Assembly: GCA_963772225.1 (NCBI GenBank)
Contig: CAVYWD010000005.1
Span: 186,001-250,000 of the forward strand
Length of the DNA: 64,000 nucleotides
Direction: 5' to 3'
Origin: CAVYWD01 sp963772225
Lineage (GTDB): Bacteria; Myxococcota; Myxococcia; Myxococcales; UBA5297
The notes beneath the pieces are model-generated. The model worked only from the letters and a program-made list of their open reading frames with translations. It was not told the origin of the DNA and ran no database searches. Shown here piece after piece: positions 35,294 to 42,410 of the stretch (within the stretch, counting starts at the first letter, position 1; every line of letters starts with the position of its first letter). A program made the position numbers and the translations under genes.

Positions 35294-35656
35294 ATGTCCA
35301 AAGCCCATCGCGACAATACCATCGATTTCCTCGAGCTCCCCGCTCGCGGCCCGGCGGAGCTCGCGAGCGCCAAGAATTTCTACGCGAGCGTCTTCGGCTG
35401 GTCCTTCCAGGATTGGGGCGAGGATTACGCCGACATCAAGAACAGCGGACTGTCCGGCGGCCTCAACGCCGACGCCCAGCACCGCCCGCGCCACCCGCTG
35501 GCCATCGTCTATGCGACTGCGCTGGAGGCGACGCTCGAGAAGGTCCGCGCGCAGAATGGAAAGATCACGCGCGAGATCTTTTCCTTTCCCGGAGGGCGGC
35601 GGTTTCATTTCCTCGACCCGGCTGGAAACGAGCTCGCCGTCTGGTCGGACGTCTGA
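35294..35656 (+). CDS. VOC family (glyoxalase-like) protein
   Basis: A 120-residue vicinal oxygen chelate protein with two beta-alpha-beta-beta-beta units. The first (TIDFLELPARGP, then SAKNFYASVFGWSFQDWG) has the FYxxxFGW signature. The second ends FHFLDPAGNELAVWSD, the usual DPxGN closing motif. Metal ligands cannot be fixed by eye. Members include dioxygenases, lyases and binding proteins. GGAGAAAG precedes ATG 35294. Confidence 0.85.
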   Translation: MSKAHRDNTIDFLELPARGPAELASAKNFYASVFGWSFQDWGEDYADIKNSGLSGGLNADAQHRPRHPLAIVYATALEATLEKVRAQNGKITREIFSFPGGRRFHFLDPAGNELAVWSDV

Positions 35657-35785
35657 CGGGTTTTTGGCAGGGTGACGCAGCCTTTGGGGAAGCCTCGGAA
35701 TGAAGATGCCTGGTCGCCTTGGGTCATGGTCCTGCCTTGAGGTGGAAGGAGCGGCGCGCCGCCGGGTCGAGCCTTGGAGGTCTCC

Positions 35786-36895
35786 CTATCCTCGCAAATG
35801 CAGGTCGCCCGAGCCGTATTCGAAGCCCAACGGCTCGATCACCACGCGCTTCTCCCCGGCCTCCACCGAGCCCGCGACCCACGCCTCGATGCCCTTCGCC
35901 TTCGAGACCCTCACCGCCGCTTCGGCCTGGTCGGCCCGGACGAACAGGGCGAACCCCGCGCCCATGTTGAAGGTGCCGTACGCCTCGCGATCGTCGATAC
36001 CCGCTTCTCGCTGCAGAAACGCCAGCACCGGCGGCACCGGCGGCGCGAAGCGCAGGCGATAGGTGAAATCGCCCGGGTGCCGCATGAGCTTTCGCCACCC
36101 GTGCCCGGTGATGTTGGCGCTGTAATGCGGAATGACCCCCGCGGCGAACAAGGCCTCGGTCACCGGCGAATAGAGCGGCGTCGGGTCGAGCAGCGCCTCG
36201 CCGTACGCTCTCCCGCCGGGAATTGGCGTCGCGTAACCCTGCGGCAGCCGCTCGGCGAGCTTTCGCGCCAACGACACGCCGTTCGCGTGGATGCCGCTCG
36301 CGGCGAGCAGAACAATGGCGTCGCCGGCTTGGAGCTTGTGCCCGAGCGTGAGCCGCTCCTTGGGGCGCACCACGCCGACGCAGGACGCCGCGAGGTCCAC
36401 CGCGCCCGGCGCCACCACCCCCGCGAGCGCCGGCGTCTCTCCGCCGCCCCAGGAGACGCCGCACGCGTCGCAGGCCGCCTTCCAGCCGCGCACCAGGTCC
36501 TCGGAGCGCTGCGCGTCGGCGAACCAGTCGCTGCCCCCCGCGGCCCAGTAGGCGTGCACCGAGACCGGCGTCGCGCCCACGGTGATGAGGTCGTTCACCG
36601 CCATGGCCAGGGTGTCCTGCGCCAGCGCGTCGTAGAAGGTCCGCGCGCCCTTCCCGCGCAGGGCGTCGGCGATGAGCGCCTTGGTCCCCAGGCACTCGGT
36701 GATGGAGGCGAGGTAGAAGTCGCCCATGTCCACCACGTAGGCCGATTCGCCGCGCGACTCGGGCACCTCGGCGAGCCCGTGCGCCGCGAGGTTGGGCGCG
36801 GTCTCTCGCGCGGCGCGCTGGGCGCTCACCTTCAGCGGGTCGACCCGGCCGTAGTCGACGCCGGCAGCCTTGTAGTCCAGGGGTGGCAGGCTCAT
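35786..36895 (-). CDS. purM: phosphoribosylformylglycinamidine cyclo-ligase
   Basis: AIR synthetase, fifth step of purine synthesis (FGAM + ATP to AIR). The 369-residue protein has the N-terminal YKAAGVDYGRVDPLK, the ATP-binding ALAQDTLAMAVNDLITVGATP, WGGGETPAL, ASGIHANGVSLAR and the C-terminal NFMxAGF-type FNMGAGFALFV. Length and motif order are normal. It is monocistronic here; its 3' end converges with the VOC gene over 129 bases with no clear terminator. Confidence 0.92.
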   Translation of the reverse strand: MSLPPLDYKAAGVDYGRVDPLKVSAQRAARETAPNLAAHGLAEVPESRGESAYVVDMGDFYLASITECLGTKALIADALRGKGARTFYDALAQDTLAMAVNDLITVGATPVSVHAYWAAGGSDWFADAQRSEDLVRGWKAACDACGVSWGGGETPALAGVVAPGAVDLAASCVGVVRPKERLTLGHKLQAGDAIVLLAASGIHANGVSLARKLAERLPQGYATPIPGGRAYGEALLDPTPLYSPVTEALFAAGVIPHYSANITGHGWRKLMRHPGDFTYRLRFAPPVPPVLAFLQREAGIDDREAYGTFNMGAGFALFVRADQAEAAVRVSKAKGIEAWVAGSVEAGEKRVVIEPLGFEYGSGDLHLRG

Positions 36896-36956
36896 GGCTC
36901 GTCCTCTCCGAAGGGGGCGACGGGAAATACCAGAGTAGGGCCGGCGGCGGCGAGCG

Positions 36957-37135
36957 GCTTCATCTCAGCCAAAGGGCGGCCGCCCCGGCGGCAGGGGGCT
37001 TCGGGCTCCGGACCCGGGGCCTCGGGAAAAGGCCTTTCCCGCCCTTGCTATCCGTCCCGTGGTCCGAAGTCCGGGCTCCGAGGCCAATGGGTGGCGGCCA
37101 CGTTCTCGGAAAGCCCCGACTGCGCGAGCTTCGGG
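36957..37135 (-). pseudogene. decayed remnant of the DUF4010 gene 3' end
   Basis: Two pieces of the gene at 38104 are recognisable. Bases 36957-36998 encode GAAALWLR and stop, against GAGVAALWLR and stop in the gene, and share GCTTCATCTCAGCCA. Bases about 37083-37135 encode LAQSGLSENVAAT against LAQTGLAENVAAT. Between them is a GGCTTCGGGCTCC-type repeat, also seen near 42299-42378. The remnant is in direct orientation and forms the left border of the segment carrying the toxin-antitoxin pair. The rest of 36896-37222 holds only the leader of the antitoxin gene. Confidence 0.7.
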
Positions 37136-37183
37136 GGACGGGCTCGAGGCGGGTGTTGCCTGCCTGCCCCGGCGTCTTGACGT

Positions 37184-37204
37184 GTACGGCAGAGCGCCGT
37201 ACGT
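37184..37204. promoter_or_regulatory. candidate operator of the toxin-antitoxin operon
   Basis: An inverted repeat with arms GTACGGC and GCCGTAC around the short spacer AGAGC, about 20 bases before the antitoxin ATG. The position suits autorepression by the ribbon-helix-helix antitoxin, which is usual in this family. Confidence 0.55.
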
Positions 37205-37222
37205 TGGCGCAAGGAGATTGCC

Positions 37223-37495
37223 ATGTCCAGCCTGCCTCGCGAGCGAAAAACGGAACGAATGGAGCTTCGTGTTGCCCCGTCCGCGCGGCGCTTGATCGAA
37301 CAGGCGACCGCGGTCTCGGGGCTCGCCGCCGGCGACTTGGCTTACGAGGGAGCGCGCCGTGTTCTTGAAGAGCACGACCGGATGGTCCTTCGCGGTGCAG
37401 ACCAGGAAGTGTTCCTCAGAGCGGTGACCAACCCTCCGGCCCCGGCAGCTCGACTCGTTGAGGCGCTTCGCAAACACCAGGGTCTCAAGGCCTGA
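37223..37495 (+). CDS. DUF1778 antitoxin of a GNAT toxin-antitoxin pair
   Basis: A 90-residue ribbon-helix-helix protein of the DUF1778 (TacA/AtaR) type. The N-terminal strand and helices (ERMELRVAPSARRLIEQATA) bind the operator, and the C-terminal tail (PAARLVEALRKHQGL) should wrap the toxin. AAGGAGATT precedes ATG 37223. The GNAT toxin starts 14 bases after the stop. The CGTACGGCAGAGCGCCGTACG inverted repeat just upstream (37184-37204) is a likely operator. Confidence 0.88.
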   Translation: MSSLPRERKTERMELRVAPSARRLIEQATAVSGLAAGDLAYEGARRVLEEHDRMVLRGADQEVFLRAVTNPPAPAARLVEALRKHQGLKA

Positions 37496-37509
37496 GCGCT
37501 GGGGGCCTG

Positions 37510-38067
37510 GTGTCCATTCGATTCGAGGCGCTCCAGCGCCATCATGATCGCAGCGCGTTCATCTCGGGTGCTCCTGCTCTGGACGAGTGGTTTCACAAGC
37601 GGGCCGGCCAAGACCAGCGGCGTCGCGTCGCGCAGGTCTTTGTCGCCCTCGATGAGGACGCGGTCGTCGGATTCTACAGCCTGAGCATGTTCACGCTGGC
37701 GCTGGAGAGCCTGCCGGAGGGCTTGGCTCACAGGCTTCCGAGGTACGAGGCGATTCCGGCTGCGCTCATCGGTCGCCTCGCGCGCCACCAGCGCGCCAAA
37801 GGCTCGGGGCTCGGCAGCCTGCTCATTGCAGATGCCGTGACGCGCATCCTCGGGGCCGCCGAAGCGATCGCCGCGTTCGCCATTGTGGTCGATGCCAAGG
37901 ACGTTTTCGGGCAGCGTTTTTATGAGGCGCACGGCTTCACCTCTCTACCCTCTCGTCCGCGCCGCCTCTTCCTGCTCACGGAAACGGCCGCTCAAGCGCT
38001 GCGCGCGGCCGTGATCGACAGCAAGGCCGGCCGTCAGGGGCGCGGTTCTGGAGGCCTGTCCGGTTGA
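37510..38067 (+). CDS. GNAT-fold toxin (TacT/AtaT-like)
   Basis: A 185-residue N-acetyltransferase from GTG 37510. Family features are FISGAPALDEWFHKRAGQDQ at the N-terminus, the strand FVALDEDAVVGFYSLS, the acetyl-CoA loop ARHQRAKGSGLGSLLIADA (Q/R-x-x-G-x-G type), and the C-terminal VVDAKDVFGQRFYEAHGFTS with the catalytic Tyr region. Toxins of this group acetylate charged tRNAs and stop translation. The last 20 residues are extra. The pair lies between copies of the DUF4010 gene end, so it is a recent arrival relative to that gene. Confidence 0.88.
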   Translation: MSIRFEALQRHHDRSAFISGAPALDEWFHKRAGQDQRRRVAQVFVALDEDAVVGFYSLSMFTLALESLPEGLAHRLPRYEAIPAALIGRLARHQRAKGSGLGSLLIADAVTRILGAAEAIAAFAIVVDAKDVFGQRFYEAHGFTSLPSRPRRLFLLTETAAQALRAAVIDSKAGRQGRGSGGLSG

Positions 38068-38103
38068 AAGCAGATCGTCCCTGACCTGTGCCCCCCCAAA
38101 GCT

Positions 38104-39399
38104 TCATCTCAGCCAGAGCGCAGCCACCCCGGCGCCCCCGGCGGCGAGCATGGCGGCGAACGCCGGGGCGATCTGCTTGCCGAAGTCCCAGCCGCCGACG
38201 GCGATGGCCATCACCGCCTTCACCACTGTGTTGCTCGCCACGCCCAGGAGAATGGCGGTGGCCGCCACGTTCTCGGCGAGGCCCGTCTGCGCGAGCTTCG
38301 ACATCGAGAGCGCGATGGCGTCCACGTCCGTGGATCCCGCGACCGCGCCGGTGAGATAGGTGGCGCCGGTCCCCAGGAAAGTCACCGCCGCCTTGGAGGC
38401 CAGGAGCACGAGGGCGAAGAGCACGCCGAACTTGAGGGATTGCGCGAGCTCGAACGGGTTCGAGAAGCTCACCTCCTGCGAGACGCGCTCCTGGCTCTTG
38501 GCGCGCCGCAGCTGAATCCAGCTGATGAGGAGGCCGGCGGCAAACATCACGCCCAGCGGGCCCGCCAGCCGCCGCGCGAGCGCGAAGTGGATCACTGCGA
38601 CGACGAGCAGCACTCGGCCGAACATGATGGCGCTGGCGAGCGTCACCGCGCGCGCGCAGCCCGGCGCGAGGCGGGGCTCTTCGCGCGCCCGGCCGGAGAA
38701 GGTCAGCGTGACCGCGGTGGAGCTCACGAGCCCTCCGATGAGCCCGGTGAGGATGAGCCCCTTGCCCGCGCCCAAAAGCCGGATGGCCAGGTAGCCCGCG
38801 AAGCCGATGCCGGCGACGAAGACGACCATCAGACCGATCTGGTGGGGGTTGAGCGCCTGCAGCGGCCCCATCGCCGCGTCCGGCAGCAGCGGCAGCACCA
38901 CCACTGCGACGACCAGGAACTTGAGCGTCGCGAAGACGTCCTGCTTCGAGGCGCGGTGCACGAAGCCGTGGAGCGCGGGCTTGATGGAGAGGAGCAGCGT
39001 CGCCACCACCGACCCCGAGAGGACGACGAGCGCCCGCTCGCTCAGCGGCTCGAGCACCCCTCGGGTCGCCGCCAGGGCGCCCAGGCAGAACGTGAGCAGG
39101 AAGGCTCCCTCGGTGGTCAGGCCGTGGCCGCGGTCGCGCCGCACGTCGTCGGCGTAGGAGACGAGCAGGAACCCGAACGTCCCGCCGAGGCCGAGCAGCA
39201 GGGGCGCGACGCCCATCTGCCGCGAGAGCAGCGCGCACGCCGCGCCCAGGAGCGAGAAGAGCGGGTAGGTCCGCGCGCCGCCCAGGAATGTGGCGCGGCT
39301 GCCGCCCTCCTCCTCGGAGGACTGCTCCCGCTCGAAGCCCACGAGCAAGCCGGCGAACAGCGCGATGGAGAGCGAAGCGAAAGGCTCGTAGGTGTTCAT
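38104..39399 (-). CDS. MgtC/SapB family membrane protein with DUF4010 domain
   Basis: A 431-residue integral membrane protein with 12 or more hydrophobic segments. The N-terminal part is MgtC-like (LFAGLLVGFEREQSSEE and RTYPLFSLLGAACALL). The C-terminal part is DUF4010 (LIGGLVSSTAVTLTFSGRAR, VTFLGTGATYLTGAVAGSTD, DVDAIALSMSKLAQTGLAEN). It is divergent from thrC. The function of the fusion is not established; some MgtC proteins affect cation or membrane-potential homeostasis. A broken copy of its 3' end is at 36957. Confidence 0.88.
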   Translation of the reverse strand: MNTYEPFASLSIALFAGLLVGFEREQSSEEEGGSRATFLGGARTYPLFSLLGAACALLSRQMGVAPLLLGLGGTFGFLLVSYADDVRRDRGHGLTTEGAFLLTFCLGALAATRGVLEPLSERALVVLSGSVVATLLLSIKPALHGFVHRASKQDVFATLKFLVVAVVVLPLLPDAAMGPLQALNPHQIGLMVVFVAGIGFAGYLAIRLLGAGKGLILTGLIGGLVSSTAVTLTFSGRAREEPRLAPGCARAVTLASAIMFGRVLLVVAVIHFALARRLAGPLGVMFAAGLLISWIQLRRAKSQERVSQEVSFSNPFELAQSLKFGVLFALVLLASKAAVTFLGTGATYLTGAVAGSTDVDAIALSMSKLAQTGLAENVAATAILLGVASNTVVKAVMAIAVGGWDFGKQIAPAFAAMLAAGGAGVAALWLR

Positions 39400-39436
39400 T
39401 CTGGGCGCTCACGCGACATCCGATGGGGGCCATCTC

Positions 39437-39471
39437 GGATGCTTCATCCGTGCATCGCCGGTGAAGCATCC
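39437..39471. promoter_or_regulatory. inverted repeat between DUF4010 gene and thrC
   Basis: GGATGCTTCA and TGAAGCATCC are perfect 10-bp arms around a 15-base loop, in the 142-base divergent spacer. The related string ATGCTTTATCCATGC follows at once. It could be an operator for a dimeric regulator or a cruciform; nothing in the window identifies the protein. Confidence 0.5.
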
Positions 39472-39541
39472 ATGCTTTATCCATGCTACAGGTCTTTCGC
39501 GCCGGCGAGTCAGGCGTCGCCGCAAGGAGCCAAGGCGAGTC

Positions 39542-40981
39542 ATGCGATACATCTCCACCCGGGGCGGCGCCGCTCCGCAGGTCTTCAGCGACATCTTGCT
39601 GGGCGGGCTGGCGCCGGACGGCGGGCTCTACATGCCGGAGGCGCTGCCCCGCGTTCAGCGCGCGGAGCTGGACGGCTGGCGGAGCCTGTCGTACCCGGAG
39701 CTGGCCTTCGAGATCCTCTCCAAGCTCGCCGACGACATCCCGGCCGGCGAGCTGAAGGCGCTGGTTCAAAAGACCTACACCGCCGCGGCCTACCGCCACG
39801 TCCGCCCCGGCGACGACCCCGCGCAAATCGCCCCGCTGCGGTGGCTCATGCCCGGCGTGGCTCTCCTCCAACTCTCGAACGGCCCGACGCTCGCCTTCAA
39901 GGACATGGCGATGCAGCTTTTGGGCAACCTGTTCGAGCACGCCTTGGCCAAGGCGGGGACGGCGCTGAACATCCTGGGCGCCACCTCCGGCGACACCGGC
40001 TCCAGCGCTGAATACGCCATGCGCGGCAAGCGCGGCATCCGCGTCTTCATGCTGTCGCCGCATGAGAGAATGAGCCGCTTCCAGACCGCGCAGATGTTCA
40101 GCCTGCCGGACGAGAACATCTTCAACGTCGCCGTGCGCGGCGTGTTCGACGACTGCCAGGACATGGCCAAAGCCGTCTCGAACGACCACGCCTTCAAGGC
40201 GAAGTATCGAATCGGCACGGTCAATTCCATCAATTGGGCGCGGGTGGCGGCGCAGATCGTCTATTACTTCTGGGGCTATCTCCGGGCGACGCGGTCCAGC
40301 GCCGAGGAGGCGAGCTTTTCGGTCCCGTCGGGCAACTTCGGCAACATCTGCGCCGGGCACTTGGCGCGCGCGATGGGGCTGCCGGTGCGCCGCCTCGTTC
40401 TGGCCACGAACGAAAACGACATGCTCGACGAGTTCTTCCGAACGGGCGTCTACCGCCCGCGGGGCTCGGCGCAGACGAAGAAGACCAGCAGCCCGTCCAT
40501 GGACATCTCCAAGGCGTCGAACTTCGAGCGCTTCGTCTTCGACCTGGTCGGGCGCGACGGCGCGGTGGTGCGCGAGCTCTGGAAGAAGGTCGATGCGGGC
40601 GGTTTCTTCGATTTGTCGCAGACGCCCTATTTCCGCGGGGTGGGCGAATTCGGCTTCGTTTCCGGCCGGAGCTCGCACACCGACCGCGTGGCCACCATCC
40701 GGGAAGTGTGGCAGCGCTGTGGCGTGATGATCGACCCGCACACCGCCGACGGCGTCAAGGTGGGGCTCGAGCATCGAGATCCCGAGGTGCCGCTGATCTG
40801 CCTGGAGACGGCGCTGCCGGCCAAGTTCGACGACACGATCCGCGAGGCGCTCGGCCGGGAGCCCGACCGCCCAGCGGACCTCGCGGGCATCGAGAGTTTG
40901 CCGCAGCGGTTCATCGTGATGGACGCGAGCGCACAGGCCATCAAGGAGTACATCGCCGCGACGGTCGGGGCGGCGGCTTGA
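39542..40981 (+). CDS. thrC: threonine synthase
   Basis: PLP enzyme that converts O-phosphohomoserine to threonine. The 479-residue protein has the N-terminal STRGGAAPQVFSDILLGGLAPDGGL (bases 39550-39625), the PLP-Lys motif GPTLAFKDMAMQLLG, the phosphate loop LGATSGDTGSSAEYA and SINWARVAAQIVYYFW, all typical of the long bacterial class. ATG 39542 follows a weak GGCGAGTC ribosome site. No other threonine pathway gene is adjacent. Two stem-loops at 41021-41068 lie downstream. Confidence 0.92.
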   Translation: MRYISTRGGAAPQVFSDILLGGLAPDGGLYMPEALPRVQRAELDGWRSLSYPELAFEILSKLADDIPAGELKALVQKTYTAAAYRHVRPGDDPAQIAPLRWLMPGVALLQLSNGPTLAFKDMAMQLLGNLFEHALAKAGTALNILGATSGDTGSSAEYAMRGKRGIRVFMLSPHERMSRFQTAQMFSLPDENIFNVAVRGVFDDCQDMAKAVSNDHAFKAKYRIGTVNSINWARVAAQIVYYFWGYLRATRSSAEEASFSVPSGNFGNICAGHLARAMGLPVRRLVLATNENDMLDEFFRTGVYRPRGSAQTKKTSSPSMDISKASNFERFVFDLVGRDGAVVRELWKKVDAGGFFDLSQTPYFRGVGEFGFVSGRSSHTDRVATIREVWQRCGVMIDPHTADGVKVGLEHRDPEVPLICLETALPAKFDDTIREALGREPDRPADLAGIESLPQRFIVMDASAQAIKEYIAATVGAAA

Positions 40982-41020
40982 GGCGTTATCTCTGGGTCGA
41001 GATGACGCGCCGCCGCGCCG

Positions 41021-41068
41021 GGGGCTCAAAGCCCCGGCTACGCGTACGAAGCCGACTGAAAGCCGGCT
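41021..41068. repeat. paired stem-loops downstream of thrC
   Basis: GGGGCT-CAA-AGCCCC is followed by a linker containing GGCTACGCGTACGA and by the imperfect stem AGCCG/CGGCT at 41050-41068. The arrangement resembles interspersed repeats seen in many GC-rich genomes and could also end thrC transcription. The rest of 40982-41292 has no supported gene. Confidence 0.5.
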
Positions 41069-41223
41069 GGGTAAGAAAGGATGGGAAGGTTCGAGCTCTT
41101 TCTCTGGGGTTGATTCGTCGGGGGGGCCGCTTCGAACGCCGCCGAGTGGCGCGCCGCGCGGGCTGCCCGGCGAATCTCGACCGGCGCTCGCGGGCGCGCT
41201 CAGGACTTGAGAGCCCTGGGCAG

Positions 41224-41249
41224 TGACCGGCCAACAGAGTCACCGGTCA
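41224..41249. promoter_or_regulatory. inverted repeat upstream of the HNH gene
   Basis: TGACCGG and CCGGTCA are perfect 7-bp arms with a 12-base spacer, 43 bases before the HNH start. A second small palindrome (TTGC, seven A, GCAA) follows at about 41261. It may be a repressor site for the HNH gene. Confidence 0.4.
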
Positions 41250-41292
41250 ATCAGGCAGCATTGCAAAAAAAGCAAAGGACGGGCCGAGGCAC

Positions 41293-41589
41293 GTGGACCC
41301 ATTCGTCATCGAGGTGAGCGAAGAGGAGATTCGCCGCGAGCGCGCGAAGGCGAAGGAGCTGCGCGCGACCCGCTGGTGGAAGGAGAGGCTCTCCCGCGGG
41401 ACCTGCCATTATTGTGGCGGCAAGTTCAAGCCCGGCGAGCTCAGCATGGACCATGTCGTGCCCATCATTCGAGGCGGCAAGAGCACCCGCGGGAACCTCG
41501 TGACGGCTTGCAAAGAGTGCAACAATAAAAAGAAATACCTGCTGCCCATGGAATGGGAGGAATATCTCCAAAATCTCCAGAAAGGGTAG
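41293..41589 (+). CDS. HNH endonuclease
   Basis: A 98-residue HNH nuclease from GTG 41293. Zinc pairs are TCHYCGG and ACKECNN, with the catalytic DHVVPIIRGG between them and the final Asn of N-rich KECNNKK. The N-terminal 35 residues are a charged helix (EEEIRRERAKAKELRA). Such small stand-alone HNH proteins act in phage packaging, restriction or unknown roles. The downstream gene begins 7 bases later, so the two are probably co-transcribed. Confidence 0.88.
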   Translation: MDPFVIEVSEEEIRRERAKAKELRATRWWKERLSRGTCHYCGGKFKPGELSMDHVVPIIRGGKSTRGNLVTACKECNNKKKYLLPMEWEEYLQNLQKG

Positions 41590-41595
41590 GGGCGC

Positions 41596-42217
41596 ATGCG
41601 CTGCACTGCGCTGAAGGTCATCGACGCCGGCGTGGTGCTCTTCGAGGGGCACGCGCGTCGCCTGGCGCCCGAGGGGGGCGCCGCGCTGGAGCGCTTTCTC
41701 GATTTCGCGCGCCGCGCGGCGCCGGGCTTCTACGTCCTTCGGGACGACGGGGTCGAGCTCTGCGCCCAGGCGCGCGGCCCCTCGGGGCTCTTCGACGGCA
41801 TGCCGACGCGGCTCGCCGTCTCTCCCATCGCCAATGCCCCTGGCCCCATCGCGAAGCCCGAGTCGCCGGGGCCTTACGCAGGCGTGCGAACGCCCGGGAC
41901 GGCGACGCTGCTCCTCTCCGCAGATCGCGCGGAGCTCCTCGAGTCCTGCTCGGCCGCGGTGGTCGGCTAAGGACGGCGAGCGCCTCGTCCTCGTGCCAGC
42001 CGACCGGCCCCGCGTCGCCTCGACCTCCGAGGCAGCCATCGCCGCCGCGCTCCCGCACACCCGAGCGCCCATCGAGGCCTCGGGGGACCTGCCGCTGGCG
42101 CTCGTCAACGCGGTGAAAGGGCCCTGCGCCGTCCATTCGCCTAACCGAGGAGCCTTTCCAGGGGGCGCCCTCCGAGCGCTGGAGCAAGCTCTGCTCAAGA
42201 CGGCGCGCCGAGCTTGA
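41596..42217 (+). CDS. class IV aminotransferase-like protein, frameshifted
   Basis: The first frame runs from ATG 41596 to TAA at 41968-41970. Removing one base at about 41963 (GGTCGGCTAAGG) continues the protein to 42217, giving about 206 residues. The first part reads CTALKVIDAGVVLFEGHARR; the second part has RLVLVPADRPRVASTSEAAI and LALVNAVKGPCAV. The layout is like short class IV (BCAT/D-amino acid) aminotransferase relatives, but the PLP lysine region is not clear, so the family name is tentative. The frameshift may be an assembly error or a recent mutation. Confidence 0.55.
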
Positions 42218-42379
42218 ATCGAGGGTGGGGCGCATTGCTTCCGCGCCCTCGGGCGAGGCAGGATCCCGGCAAAGCCGGAATCCGATGAGGGTTGCCGGGG
42301 CTTCGGGCTCCAGACCTTGGGCTCCAGGAGATGCGGCTCCCGAAGCCTGGGGTCCAAAGCCCGAAGTCCTTGCCTGCTC

Positions 42380-42405
42380 GCGCAAGATTTCCTCGCCAGG
42401 GGACT
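42380..42405. repeat. 26-bp direct repeat, left copy
   Basis: GCGCAAGATTTCCTCGC and the next bases match 50093-50118 with two mismatches in 26. It lies in the leader of the molybdopterin oxidoreductase gene, after a GGCTTCGGGCTCC-type repeat (42299-42378) of the same kind as at 36998-37082. Confidence 0.6.
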
Positions 42406-42410
42406 CGCCC

